Positions 24,350 through 32,573 of a DNA stretch of 64,000 bases are shown piece by piece. Both the position numbers and the translations under genes were made by a program. This stretch comes from JBFMAI01 sp040755725. Its GTDB lineage: Bacteria; Planctomycetota; Phycisphaerae; UBA1845; Fen-1342. The notes beneath the pieces were generated by a model that saw only the letters and a program-made list of their open reading frames with translations, made no database searches and was not told where the DNA came from. The stretch is from assembly GCA_040755725.1 (NCBI GenBank), contig JBFMAI010000001.1, positions 62,001 to 126,000 on the forward strand, written 5' to 3'. Position 1 is the stretch's first letter; every line of letters begins with the position of its first letter.

Positions 24350-24418
24350 CAAGGGAGGGCGATCCCGGCGCGCCGGGATCATCGAGCCGCCGCTCGCCCG
24401 GAGGCTCGCCCTCCCCAA
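24350..24418. repeat. Dispersed repeat family B, copy 3 (variant)
   Basis: GGAGGGCGATCCCGGCGCGC and GCCGGGATC, followed by CGCCCGGAGGCTCGCCCTCC, form a cruciform-capable unit between the convergent LOG-family gene and the dockerin-tailed gene. The order of modules is inverted relative to other copies. Confidence 0.75.
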
Positions 24419-24489
24419 GCGCGATGCCGGATCGCCCACGCCTGTGTGGCGCCGTGACTCTGCGGACCGCCTTGTGTCAAACGCACCCG

Positions 24490-26247
24490 CTACGGGCCGG
24501 TCAACAGCCGCACGAACGGGTTGATATCGCCGAAATCCACCACGCCGTCTTCATTGATGTCCCCGTTGAGCGGGTCGCAGTCGGGAAACGCGGTCGCATA
24601 GCCCGCCGGGTTGGTCAGCAACAGGACGAACGGGTTGATGTCGCCGAAGTCGATGGCCCCGTCGCAGTTGATGTCGCCGGCGTGCGGGTCGCGCAGAAAC
24701 GTGGCCTTGATGCCCTGGTTGATGCCGCTGATCTCGCCCTCATAGACCAGCAGCACTTCGCCGTGGTCGGCGACGAGGTCGGCGTAGAAGGCGTCTTCCT
24801 GGCCCGGGATGCTGAGCAGCGCGGGGGCCCAGGTGCCCTTGTCATACAGGAGCGACGTGATCTGCCGCACGCTGTTCTCGACGCCGAGCATCGTCGCCAC
24901 GGCCCGCGGCCCCTGGTAGAAGCACACGCGCGTCCGCGTGGCGAGATTGAGCGGCGCGGTGTAGGGGTTCTCCGGGGTCAGCCAGCCGCTGCCGGGCTTG
25001 AACTTGACGAAGTAGAACCGCACGGTCCCGCTGTCGAAGCGGCTAAACGCGCCGAACACCTCGCCGAAGCGATTCACGCTCGCGCCGGCGAAGTTCTCGA
25101 CATCCACGATCGGCTGCGGCAACAACTGCACCGCCGGTTGCCACACGCCGCCCTCGCTCCGGCTGGCGTAGGGGACATACGGATCGCCCCAGAACAACGT
25201 CGCGTCGCCGGCGGCGTCCACCACGCCCGGGTACCGCGACACGGGACCGGCCCCGGAGAACGACGCGGTCTCGCTGCCCGGCAGGTACACGGGCGGGCCC
25301 CAGTCGCGCGTCGGCGAGTCCCACTTGTGCGCGTAAAGCCCCACCGGGCCGCCGCTGCGAACCAGGTAGATCAGGTACATCGTGTCGGCGGCCGGATTGG
25401 ACAGAATGGTGGGCAGGATGGTGCGATAGCCGGTGGGAGACACCTGTTTGGCGGTGCCCCAGGTGCCGCTGCCCACGTCGTAGGTCACGGACCACACGGT
25501 GCTACCGCCCGACACGTCGGGGTCAAAGACGGCGGCCACGTTGCCCGCGCGGTCCGCCCCGGCCTCGATCGCCTGGAAGAACGCCGACGACGAATGGACC
25601 AACTGGAGCGGTCCCCAGCCGAGGCCGGGGACGTACCGCAGCGCGTACAGGTGGTAGCCACCGGCGATGTCCCGGAAGACGACCGTGATGCGGTCGGCGG
25701 TGTCCATGACGGGCTCGGGGCCGGCGACATACCGCGTCGTGTTGGAGATCGTCTCCATCGGCCCCCACGTCCCGCTGTGTCCGACCGACCGGCGCACTTG
25801 CAGCGCGTACTGGCCCGACACGATGTGGGTATTGAAGACCCACGCGTCGCCGTGGCGGTCAAACATCGGCGTCTGGTGCGCGTCCGAGGTCTGCGCCGGC
25901 GGCGGCGGTGTGATCTCCACCAGTGGGTCCCACTTGGCGCCCGGCGCGTCGAGGCCCGACCACGCCGACCAGGTCGCCCCGCTCACGGGGGCTTGCCACC
26001 CGCACACGCGGCCTTCGCGGTCCAGCCACCGGCCGTTGCTCAGTAGCACGGCTCCGCCCGCGGCGGATTCCACGCCGACGGTGGCGAGGGTGGGCAGGTT
26101 CACCTGCCAGACGACGGTTTCATCCGGCAGGACGGCCTGTACCGCGCTGTTGGTTACCTTCAATTGCGGTGCGGCGGCCAACGCCGGGGCACCCAAACAG
26201 AACAGAACGACCAATGCAACGACACAAACTCGGCTCGCGCTGAACAT
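24490..26247 (-). CDS. Secreted protein with tandem dockerin-like C-terminal repeats
   Basis: An exported protein of 585 residues from ATG 26247, which is preceded by GGAGGAGAA. The signal peptide is VCVVALVVLFCLGAPALA. The body of about 490 residues has repeated W-x-G-containing blades (VWQVNLPTLATVGVE, WGDPYVPYASRSEGGVW) resembling a sialidase/beta-propeller fold, but no catalytic motif is apparent. The C-terminus has two Ca-binding loop units, GDINCDGAIDFGDINPFV and GDINEDGVVDFGDINPFV, each with D-x-N-x-D-G-x-[IV]-D spacing as in dockerin type I. In planctomycetes such tails are common on surface proteins. Ligand unknown. Confidence 0.85.
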   Translation of the reverse strand: MFSASRVCVVALVVLFCLGAPALAAAPQLKVTNSAVQAVLPDETVVWQVNLPTLATVGVESAAGGAVLLSNGRWLDREGRVCGWQAPVSGATWSAWSGLDAPGAKWDPLVEITPPPPAQTSDAHQTPMFDRHGDAWVFNTHIVSGQYALQVRRSVGHSGTWGPMETISNTTRYVAGPEPVMDTADRITVVFRDIAGGYHLYALRYVPGLGWGPLQLVHSSSAFFQAIEAGADRAGNVAAVFDPDVSGGSTVWSVTYDVGSGTWGTAKQVSPTGYRTILPTILSNPAADTMYLIYLVRSGGPVGLYAHKWDSPTRDWGPPVYLPGSETASFSGAGPVSRYPGVVDAAGDATLFWGDPYVPYASRSEGGVWQPAVQLLPQPIVDVENFAGASVNRFGEVFGAFSRFDSGTVRFYFVKFKPGSGWLTPENPYTAPLNLATRTRVCFYQGPRAVATMLGVENSVRQITSLLYDKGTWAPALLSIPGQEDAFYADLVADHGEVLLVYEGEISGINQGIKATFLRDPHAGDINCDGAIDFGDINPFVLLLTNPAGYATAFPDCDPLNGDINEDGVVDFGDINPFVRLLTGP

Positions 26248-26447
26248 GGGGGTTCTCCTCCTCCGGGTTATCCTCGTGGACGCTCTCAGTATACCACGAA
26301 GAACGCCGACCCCGATGTTTGGGTTCCAAATGCCACGGCGATCGCCGATCACCACCCCGCACGCCGGTGCGGGGCCGCGCATCTCGCCACTCGCGCGGCG
26401 GGTTCTGTTGGTGCGGCCAAACCCCTGCCGGGCGGGTAGGGACGCGG

Positions 26448-27017
26448 TCAGCGGGACGGGGTGCCCAGGGGAATGCTTGCCAGGGGGTGATACTCCGCCC
26501 CGCGCGGCAACAGCCGGCTCTCAAATACGATGACGTGCGTGACGTTCATGGTCCCGGTCTGCGGCGGCGGCACGGATTGCAGGACGTCGCGGAAAACACG
26601 CGCCCCGGCGGGCGACCGGCTGCGCCCCAACGTGATGTGCGGCTTGAAGGCCCGCTGCTCCCGCTCGAAGCCGAGTGCAGCCAGTCGCGGATCGGCCGCC
26701 GACACCCACCGCTGACAACCACCCGTCGGGTCGTCGACGCCGCACCACAATACGCGCGGGCTGCCGGGGCCGGGGAACCCGCCCAGGCCGCACAGACTGA
26801 TGGGGAAGGGAGCGACAGTGGCGGCGGCCGCGGCGGCAACCTCGCATACGGCGGCGAGTTGGGCATCACGCACCTCGCCGAGGAACTTCAGCGTCAGGTG
26901 CAGTTGATTCTCGTTACACCAGCGAACGTCCCGACTCGGGGGCAAGGACTCGCGTAGCAGTCGCACCAGCGGGCGGCGGAGTTCCGGTTCCAGCTCGATG
27001 GCGATGAACGTTCGCAT
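26448..27017 (-). CDS. thpR: RNA 2',3'-cyclic phosphodiesterase (2H family)
   Basis: ThpR/LigT-type 2H phosphoesterase that opens 2',3'-cyclic phosphates to 2'-phosphates and acts on RNA ends. The 189-residue product starts at ATG 27017 with MRTFIAIEL, the family opening. Both catalytic HxTx motifs are present: HLTLKFLG (about residues 40-47) and HITLGRSR (about 126-133). It is divergent from the HtrA-type protease gene with 193 bp between the starts. Confidence 0.92.
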   Translation of the reverse strand: MRTFIAIELEPELRRPLVRLLRESLPPSRDVRWCNENQLHLTLKFLGEVRDAQLAAVCEVAAAAAATVAPFPISLCGLGGFPGPGSPRVLWCGVDDPTGGCQRWVSAADPRLAALGFEREQRAFKPHITLGRSRSPAGARVFRDVLQSVPPPQTGTMNVTHVIVFESRLLPRGAEYHPLASIPLGTPSR

Positions 27018-27210
27018 GGGTGTTTCTCGGCGGCGGAGATCGCACGATAGTCCGGCGACTGGTCGCGGGGCAAGAGGCGACGCCCGGGGGCGTGCCGCCG
27101 CGCCGGCTACGGCCGCAGGCCGCACGTGCGTGCGGGTGCCACCGGGGGCCGTGGTCGCCGGTAGAATGGCACGCCGGAAGCGGGGTACCGGCGCACAAAG
27201 GAGTTGGCCC

Positions 27211-28560
27211 ATGCGGCGGACGTGCTGGACGGGAATGCTGGCGGCGGGGCTCGTGCTGGGAGCGGTGGCGGCGGCCCAGGATGCCGAGCGATGGAATCGG
27301 CGGCGGACGCCGGTCGTCGAGGTATTCGAGCAGTGCCGCGACGCGGTCGTCAACATCAGCACGACACGTGTGGTTCGCATGCGGTCGCTGAACTACGGGT
27401 CGATGCTGGACGAGATCTTCGACTTCGGCCGCCCGCGGGTCCGCGATCGGCGGGTGCAGAGCGTCGGCTCGGGCGTGGTGGTGCACGAGAGCGGCTTCAT
27501 CGTCACCAACGCCCACGTGGTCTCGCAGGCGTCGGACGTGCAGGTTACGTTCGCCGACAAGCAGACGTGGCCCGCCGCCGTGGTCGCCGTCGATCCGGAG
27601 CACGACCTGGCGGTGCTGAAGGTGGACCCGCCGCGACCGCTGGCCACGCAGAAGCTGGGCCGCAGCAACGACCTGCTGATCGGCGAGACCGTGGTGGCCA
27701 TCGGCAACCCGATGGGCCTCCAGCACACCGTGACCACCGGCATCGTCAGCGCCATCGACCGCGACCTCCAGTTCGGCGAGGAGGTGTCCTACAAGGGCTT
27801 GATCCAGACCGATGCGCCCATCAACCCGGGGAACAGCGGCGGCCCCCTGCTGAATCTGAACGCGGAGCTCATCGGGATCAACACGGCGATTCGCGGCGAT
27901 GCGCAGAACATCGGTTTCGCCATCCCCGTCGACCGGCTGTGGGAGCTGCTCCCGCAATTGCTGGACATCGAGCGGCGGCAGCGGGTGCGGTTCGGGCTCG
28001 GTGTCAGCGGCACCGAGGCCCGCGTGGTCGCGGTCCGACCCGACAGCCCGGCGGCCGCCGCCGGCCTGAAGATCAACGACCGCATCGTGCGGTTCAACGG
28101 GCGGGAGCTGCACAGCGGGATCGACTACTACGTCCACCTGCTGGGGCAGACGCCGGGCAGCACGGTCCGCCTGACGGTGCAGCGCGGGAGCGACACGCTG
28201 GAGGTGCCCGTGGCGCTCCAGTCCATTCCGGTGCCGGACGGACGGGAGCTGGCGGGACGGCTGCTGGGCGTCGAGCTGGAGGAGGTTCCCGACGCGGTGC
28301 GGCAAAAATACGAGTTGCCGGCCTACGCGGGCCTCATTGTCACCGATGTCGAGCGGGGAGGTCCCGCGGACCGCGTGGGGATGCGGCCGACGGACCTCAT
28401 CCTGCGGTTGGACCGCGTGCCGGTGGTCAGCCTCAAGGATGTGGGGCTGGCCCTCGAGCAAACGCGGCCGGGAGACCGCGTCCTGGTGGAAGGACTGCGA
28501 ATCCAGGCCGACCCTGCGTTCTTTTGGTCGGTCCCGCTGCGGGCGCGTTCGGCGCGCTGA
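27211..28560 (+). CDS. HtrA/DegP-type periplasmic serine protease with PDZ domains
   Basis: A trypsin-like protease of envelope protein quality control. The start is ATG 27211 after AAAGGAG (449 residues). The signal peptide is CWTGMLAAGLVLGAVAAAQ. The catalytic triad is His in VTNAHVVS, Asp in EHDLAVLKV and Ser in NPGNSGGPLLN. A first PDZ domain follows (GVSGTEARVVAVRPDSPAAA) and a second at the C-terminus (GLIVTDVERGGPADRVGMR). No PDZ-proximal membrane anchor beyond the signal peptide is seen. Confidence 0.93.
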   Translation: MRRTCWTGMLAAGLVLGAVAAAQDAERWNRRRTPVVEVFEQCRDAVVNISTTRVVRMRSLNYGSMLDEIFDFGRPRVRDRRVQSVGSGVVVHESGFIVTNAHVVSQASDVQVTFADKQTWPAAVVAVDPEHDLAVLKVDPPRPLATQKLGRSNDLLIGETVVAIGNPMGLQHTVTTGIVSAIDRDLQFGEEVSYKGLIQTDAPINPGNSGGPLLNLNAELIGINTAIRGDAQNIGFAIPVDRLWELLPQLLDIERRQRVRFGLGVSGTEARVVAVRPDSPAAAAGLKINDRIVRFNGRELHSGIDYYVHLLGQTPGSTVRLTVQRGSDTLEVPVALQSIPVPDGRELAGRLLGVELEEVPDAVRQKYELPAYAGLIVTDVERGGPADRVGMRPTDLILRLDRVPVVSLKDVGLALEQTRPGDRVLVEGLRIQADPAFFWSVPLRARSAR

Positions 28561-28588
28561 CGCACACCGCGTCCGCAAGCTTGGGCGG

Positions 28589-30094
28589 CTATTCGAGCGT
28601 TATGTTGAACCGGCGGCGGGCTTCGTCGCGGCGCGGGCCGTATTGGCGTTCGATCTTCTCGCGCGGCACGCGCTGGATCGTCAGTTCGGCCGCCTCGAGC
28701 CGCAGCAGGCTGCCGTTGGCATCGACGTACGCGGTGCTGGGCCGCCCGATGAGCCCGTCGCGCAACTCAAACGCATGAACGGTCTGCGGGACTCCCTCCA
28801 GACGCCGTTCACCCAGCGGTCGGGCCACGTGCGACAACAGCGCCCGCGTCTCAGAGTCGTAGATCGCCACCGCGACCGGCTCGTTCGGCTCCCCGCTCAG
28901 CAAGCGCGGCAGCAGCCGGACCCACGCCTGATCGAGGTACACGGGGCCGACGCTGATCGGCTTGCTCGGCTCGGGCAGCGTCGTGTCGCGACTGGTCGTC
29001 AAGCTGGAAAAGAGAACGTCCGCCTCACGCACGACCTGGTCGGTGCGCACGAGCACCTCCGTGGGGGCCGCGCCCGGCGGCGGGAGCATCGTCTGCTGGT
29101 TCTCGATCAACTCGCTCTGCCCGTCGAAGCTGCTGAACAGGTCGAGCCGGGTGTGCCGAATCGTGCCGTCGTCCAGAAACCGCCAGGAGCGCTCCCGGAC
29201 GCGCAGCCCCGCCTTGGCATAGCGTCGCTTGGCCGCCCTGCCGCTGAAGACGTAATCCTCGCGGCTCAGGCGACGGGTCAGGTAGCCGATGGGCCGGCCG
29301 CCGAGGGTCATTTCGTAAGCGTACTCCGCGTCGTCGAAGCGCACCCGGTCGGCCTGCCCCCGCAGGCGCTCCAGCAACGCCTTGCCACGCTCGAAGGCCG
29401 GCGCCAGCCGCTCCGCTTCATCCGGGTCATAGTGGATGCGCAAGGTGTTGATGATCCGGTCGAACGCCTGCCGAATCGCCTGTTCGTCGGCGGCACTCGC
29501 CGCGCTGCTGGTGTAGATCAGCACCCACACGGTGTTCGGGTCGAACGGCACGCACAGGTAGTGCGAGCGGGTGGTGAGGGCCCCGAGTTTGGACGTGCAG
29601 GTGAGGATGGCGCCGGCCCGCGGGGGGAGTCTCCATGTCTCCCAATCGACCCGGGGGGAGTTAGTCAGCTCGCCGACGGCTTTGCCGAAGTCGATGACCC
29701 AGTCCTCAAAGGGCTTCATCGGAAAGCTGCGGAAAACGAGGATTTGCAGCCCCTGCCGGCCGCCCGCGGCCCGGCCGCGCAGCAGACCGATCGAGTCCTC
29801 GAACTCCTGGAAGCGCGAGCGGTCGTAGTCCCAGCCGCCGGGCAACTGGAGCTCAAACCCGAAGGCGGGCTCCACGTGCAGGATCGCGGGCTGGCTGGTC
29901 GGCGCAGTGGCCGGCGTCTGGGCGCCGGCGTGCCCCCACCACGCACCCAGCACAAGAACGAGCCCGATACGGGAACTCACAGACGTGGTACACCGGACGG
30001 GGGGGCGAGCCGCCCGGCGAGCCGCGGCTCGGCGGGAGCCTGGCCCTCCCCTGTCGCACGATCGCGAACGCCCATTCAGGCGGCACGAGGTCAT
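28589..30094 (-). CDS. Large exported protein of unknown function, 5' end overlapped by repeat B
   Basis: Not recognised. A 501-residue frame starts at ATG 30094, eight bases after GGAGG. A signal peptide (RIGLVLVLGAWWGHAGAQ) appears only about 40 residues in; the intervening Arg-rich segment is repeat B sequence read in frame. GTG 29980, directly before the signal peptide, is the alternative start. The mature part begins with a Thr/Pro-rich stretch, then an alpha/beta region (FELQLPGGWDYDRSRFQEF, PFDPNTVWVLIYTSSAAS) reminiscent of periplasmic lipoprotein-type domains, and an all-beta C-terminal half. It is convergent with the HtrA-type gene. Confidence 0.72.
   Translation of the reverse strand: MTSCRLNGRSRSCDRGGPGSRRAAARRAARPPVRCTTSVSSRIGLVLVLGAWWGHAGAQTPATAPTSQPAILHVEPAFGFELQLPGGWDYDRSRFQEFEDSIGLLRGRAAGGRQGLQILVFRSFPMKPFEDWVIDFGKAVGELTNSPRVDWETWRLPPRAGAILTCTSKLGALTTRSHYLCVPFDPNTVWVLIYTSSAASAADEQAIRQAFDRIINTLRIHYDPDEAERLAPAFERGKALLERLRGQADRVRFDDAEYAYEMTLGGRPIGYLTRRLSREDYVFSGRAAKRRYAKAGLRVRERSWRFLDDGTIRHTRLDLFSSFDGQSELIENQQTMLPPPGAAPTEVLVRTDQVVREADVLFSSLTTSRDTTLPEPSKPISVGPVYLDQAWVRLLPRLLSGEPNEPVAVAIYDSETRALLSHVARPLGERRLEGVPQTVHAFELRDGLIGRPSTAYVDANGSLLRLEAAELTIQRVPREKIERQYGPRRDEARRRFNITLE
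29996..30075. repeat. Dispersed repeat family B, copy 4
   Basis: The core (GGGGCGAGCCGCCCGGCGAG, CCGCGGCTCGGCGGGAGCC) is flanked on the other side by CGCACGATCGCGAAC. The same flank order is seen at 42832-42905 (TATCGCACGACCGTG). It lies between a good ribosome-binding ATG (30094) and the signal peptide of the preceding gene. Confidence 0.82.
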
Positions 30095-30174
30095 GAACTC
30101 AACCTCCAGCAAACGACGTGGCACCATTGTCGCAGAATCGCTACGCTGCTCAACCTGCTCGCGCGGAGGCGCTC

Positions 30175-31359
30175 GTGCTCCTGGCATCCTTCAGCCCCTT
30201 CGACCTCTCCGGGACCGCCGTGTGGTTCTGGCTCACGTTGCTCATCGGGCTGGTGTGGCTGCGGCGGCACGGTCAGCTCAATTGGGCGCGTCGGGAACCG
30301 GTGCTGTCGGCCGCGGACGCGGAACGCGGAGTCGCGGGGCCGTGTTTGTCCGTGCTGGTGGCCGGTAAGGACGAGGAGGCGAACATCGAGGCGTGCCTCA
30401 CGGGGTTGCTGAGGCAAGACTACCCCGGCTTTGAGGTCATCGCCGTCAACGATCGCAGCACCGACCGAACGGGCGTCATCCTCGACGCGCTGGCCGCCCG
30501 CGAGCCGAGACTCAAGGTGGTCCACGTCCGCGATCTGCCGGAGGGCTGGGCCGGCAAGAACCACGCATTGCACCTGGGCGTTCAACGCGCGGACGGGCGC
30601 TGGCTCTGTTTCACCGACGCCGACTGCCGTTTCCACGATGCGCGGCTCCTGGCGGCGGCGGTTCGTGTGGCGGAGCGCGACGGCATCGACTTTCTTTCGG
30701 TGCTGCCCACGCTGGAAGCCCATACGTTCTGGGAGCGGGTGGTCCAGCCGCCGGCGGGCGCGATCATGCTGTTCTGGTTCCCCCCGCAGAAGGTCAATGA
30801 TCCGCGCTCCACCCGGGCCTACGCCAACGGGGCGTTCATGCTCATGCGCCGCGAGGCGTACGAGCGACTGGGCGGGCACGCGGCGGTGCGGATGGCGCTC
30901 AACGAAGACATGCACTTCGCCCGCCGGGCCAAGCAGCTTGGGCTGCGGCTGCGGGTGATTCGCAGCGCGGGGATGTACAGCGTGCGTATGTACGTCGGCC
31001 TGCGCCAAATCTGGGCCGGTTGGAGCCGCATCTTCTACGGCTGCTTCGGCACGTGGCCGCGGTTGACCGCCAGCGCTATCTTTCTGCTGGTTTTCAGTCT
31101 GTCGCCCCCGAGCACGCTGCTGTGTTCGCCGTGGCTGGGTTCGTCGGGCGTTGCGTTGGCGTGTGCAGGAGCGTTCACGGTGCTGGCACAGCAGACCGTG
31201 CTGTGGCGGTATTACCGCCTCAGTGGGATGCCGGGCCGGTGGGCGCTGACATACCCGCTGGGGGCAGGGCTGTGCGTGGCCATGTTAGGCAATGCGCTGA
31301 CGCGGGCGGCGGGCCGTCAGACCCGGTGGCGTGGAACGGCGTATACGGGCGGGGCGTAG
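30175..31359 (+). CDS. Family 2 glycosyltransferase (membrane-associated)
   Basis: A GT-A-fold inverting glycosyltransferase of the HpnB/CrtQ/icaA-like type. The start is GTG 30175 with GGAGG five bases upstream (394 residues). One N-terminal helix (AVWFWLTLLIGLVWL) anchors the catalytic domain: LSVLVAGKDEEANIE, VIAVNDRSTDRT (nucleotide-sugar site), CFTDADCRFHD (DxD-like metal motif) and ALNEDMHFARRAKQLG (the ED acceptor motif). It ends with about four C-terminal helices. It is divergent from the previous gene by 80 bp. Confidence 0.85.
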   Translation: MLLASFSPFDLSGTAVWFWLTLLIGLVWLRRHGQLNWARREPVLSAADAERGVAGPCLSVLVAGKDEEANIEACLTGLLRQDYPGFEVIAVNDRSTDRTGVILDALAAREPRLKVVHVRDLPEGWAGKNHALHLGVQRADGRWLCFTDADCRFHDARLLAAAVRVAERDGIDFLSVLPTLEAHTFWERVVQPPAGAIMLFWFPPQKVNDPRSTRAYANGAFMLMRREAYERLGGHAAVRMALNEDMHFARRAKQLGLRLRVIRSAGMYSVRMYVGLRQIWAGWSRIFYGCFGTWPRLTASAIFLLVFSLSPPSTLLCSPWLGSSGVALACAGAFTVLAQQTVLWRYYRLSGMPGRWALTYPLGAGLCVAMLGNALTRAAGRQTRWRGTAYTGGA

Positions 31360-31570
31360 ACCGGGAGCGCTCACGCACGTTGTAAACTGATTCCACAAAG
31401 GCACTTGCTTGATTCGCTTGATCGCCCCGTCCCGAGATGCCCCAGTCGTGCTTTGGGCGATTTCCGCGAATTTCTATCGCCAAGCGGCCAAACACAAGCT
31501 ATAGTACCATTCGTAGATGCCGCCGACATTAGGTTGAGCCGCCAGTGTTTTTACTTTTTTCCGGCGTAAC

Positions 31571-31599
31571 TTGACAGGCAGGCCGTGTTAGGTTATTAT
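31571..31599 (+). promoter_or_regulatory. Strong sigma70-type promoter for the lexA unit
   Basis: TTGACA (31571-31576) is followed after exactly 17 bases by TATTAT (31594-31599), close to the sigma70 consensus. The predicted transcript start is near 31606, about 58 nt before GTG 31664 (SD AAAGGAG) and 344 nt before the lexA ATG. Confidence 0.75.
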
Positions 31600-31624
31600 T
31601 TGTACGAATGGATATCTAACACGG
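31583..31624. promoter_or_regulatory. Palindromic operator candidate over the -10 region of the lexA promoter
   Basis: CCGTGTTAG (31583-31591) and CTAACACGG (31616-31624) are perfect 9-bp inverted arms, with centres 33 bp apart (about three helical turns). They bracket the -10 element and the start point, which fits a repressor-binding site, possibly LexA autoregulation. The LexA site of planctomycetes cannot be confirmed from sequence alone. Confidence 0.5.
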
Positions 31625-31663
31625 GAGCAGGATCGGCGGTGCCGTAGCGCAAAGGAGTGCGTT

Positions 31664-32173
31664 GTGGCAAACAGGTACAAGCTGCCGGGGCGAATGCTGT
31701 GTGTGATCGGTCCTGGAGGGGATTTCCGGCGTGAAGTTCGTTCCCTCGGCCCGGGAATGCTCAACGTCGGAACGATGGCCCTCGGCGATGAACTGGATGA
31801 CCAATCGCCGGGTTCCCGCCTGACCGCAGCCGCCTGCCTCGATGACGCCGAAGCCGCCGCCGCCGATGAGTCGGTCTGGCTCGCGGCGCGCCGTCCCCTG
31901 CCGCCCGTGGTGTTCGGTTCCCTCGGCGCGTTCCTGACGGAGGAATACGATGCCACGCGGTACGAAACAGCGGCCGTCGCTGACGCCCAAACAACTGCGC
32001 GTCCTTACATTCATTCGGGACTTCACGGCGGCGCGCGGGTATGTGCCCACCATGCAGGAGGTGGCGGACGAGTTTGGCGTCAGCAAGGTCACCGTGTTCG
32101 AACACATCGACGCCCTCCAGAAGAAGGGCTACCTGAAGCGTTCCCGGCACAAGGCACGCTCTTTGCAACTTAG
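31664..32173 (+). CDS. Possible lexA leader ORF overlapping the start of lexA
   Basis: An open frame of 169 residues starts at GTG 31664, preceded by AAAGGAG at good spacing, on the predicted lexA transcript. The first 95 codons have GC-rich third positions and coding-like composition (DDAEAAAADESVW), and I do not recognise the protein. It runs into lexA in another frame and overlaps it by 224 bp, so either it is a real leader peptide that couples translation to lexA, or a frameshift hides its true end near 31950. It is not known to me from any family. Confidence 0.4.
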   Translation: MANRYKLPGRMLCVIGPGGDFRREVRSLGPGMLNVGTMALGDELDDQSPGSRLTAAACLDDAEAAAADESVWLAARRPLPPVVFGSLGAFLTEEYDATRYETAAVADAQTTARPYIHSGLHGGARVCAHHAGGGGRVWRQQGHRVRTHRRPPEEGLPEAFPAQGTLFAT

Positions 32174-32573
32174 GGAGGGCATCGGATTCCCCGATGAGCG
32201 TGCGACGCGCTTGCCGCTGGTCGGCGTGATTGCCGCCGGCCTGCCGCTCGAGGCCGTCGAAGAGCGGGAGTTCCTTGACCTGGAAGAGCTGTTCGTCTCG
32301 CCGAATGAGCGTTTCGTCCTGCGCGTGCGCGGCGACAGCATGGTCGAAGACCGCATTTGCGACGGGGACTACGTCGTGGTCGAAAAGCGGCCCAGTCCGC
32401 GCGACGGTGACACGGTCGTCGCCCTGCTGGACAGCGGCGAGGCCACCTTGAAGCGCATGTACCGCGAGCGCGACGGCATTCGGCTTCAGCCGGCCAACCC
32501 GGCCTATAAGCCATTGAAGACCAAGAACGTACAGGTCCAGGGCGTCGTCGTCGGTGTCATCCGCCGAATGTAG
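31950..32573 (+). CDS. lexA: LexA-type SOS repressor
   Basis: LexA represses DNA-damage genes and self-cleaves when RecA is activated. The product has 207 residues from ATG 31950 after GGAGG. The N-terminal winged helix is MPRGTKQRPSLTPKQLRVLT with PTMQEVADEFGVSKVTVFEH as the recognition region. The cleavage site is in IAAGLPLEA (Ala-Gly), the catalytic Ser is in GDSMVED, and the Lys in ATLKRMY. Typical LexA length is about 200. The promoter and palindrome upstream suggest autoregulation. Confidence 0.93.
   Translation: MPRGTKQRPSLTPKQLRVLTFIRDFTAARGYVPTMQEVADEFGVSKVTVFEHIDALQKKGYLKRSRHKARSLQLREGIGFPDERATRLPLVGVIAAGLPLEAVEEREFLDLEELFVSPNERFVLRVRGDSMVEDRICDGDYVVVEKRPSPRDGDTVVALLDSGEATLKRMYRERDGIRLQPANPAYKPLKTKNVQVQGVVVGVIRRM

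Larger units (their letters stand above)
31360..31663. other. Intergenic region upstream of the lexA transcription unit
   Basis: This 304-bp region lacks genes and is AT-richer than the surroundings. It contains the lexA promoter (31571-31599), a 9-bp palindrome (31583-31624) and an inverted pair CCATTCGTA (31507-31515) / TACGAATGG (31603-31611). No other structure was seen. Confidence 0.7.
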
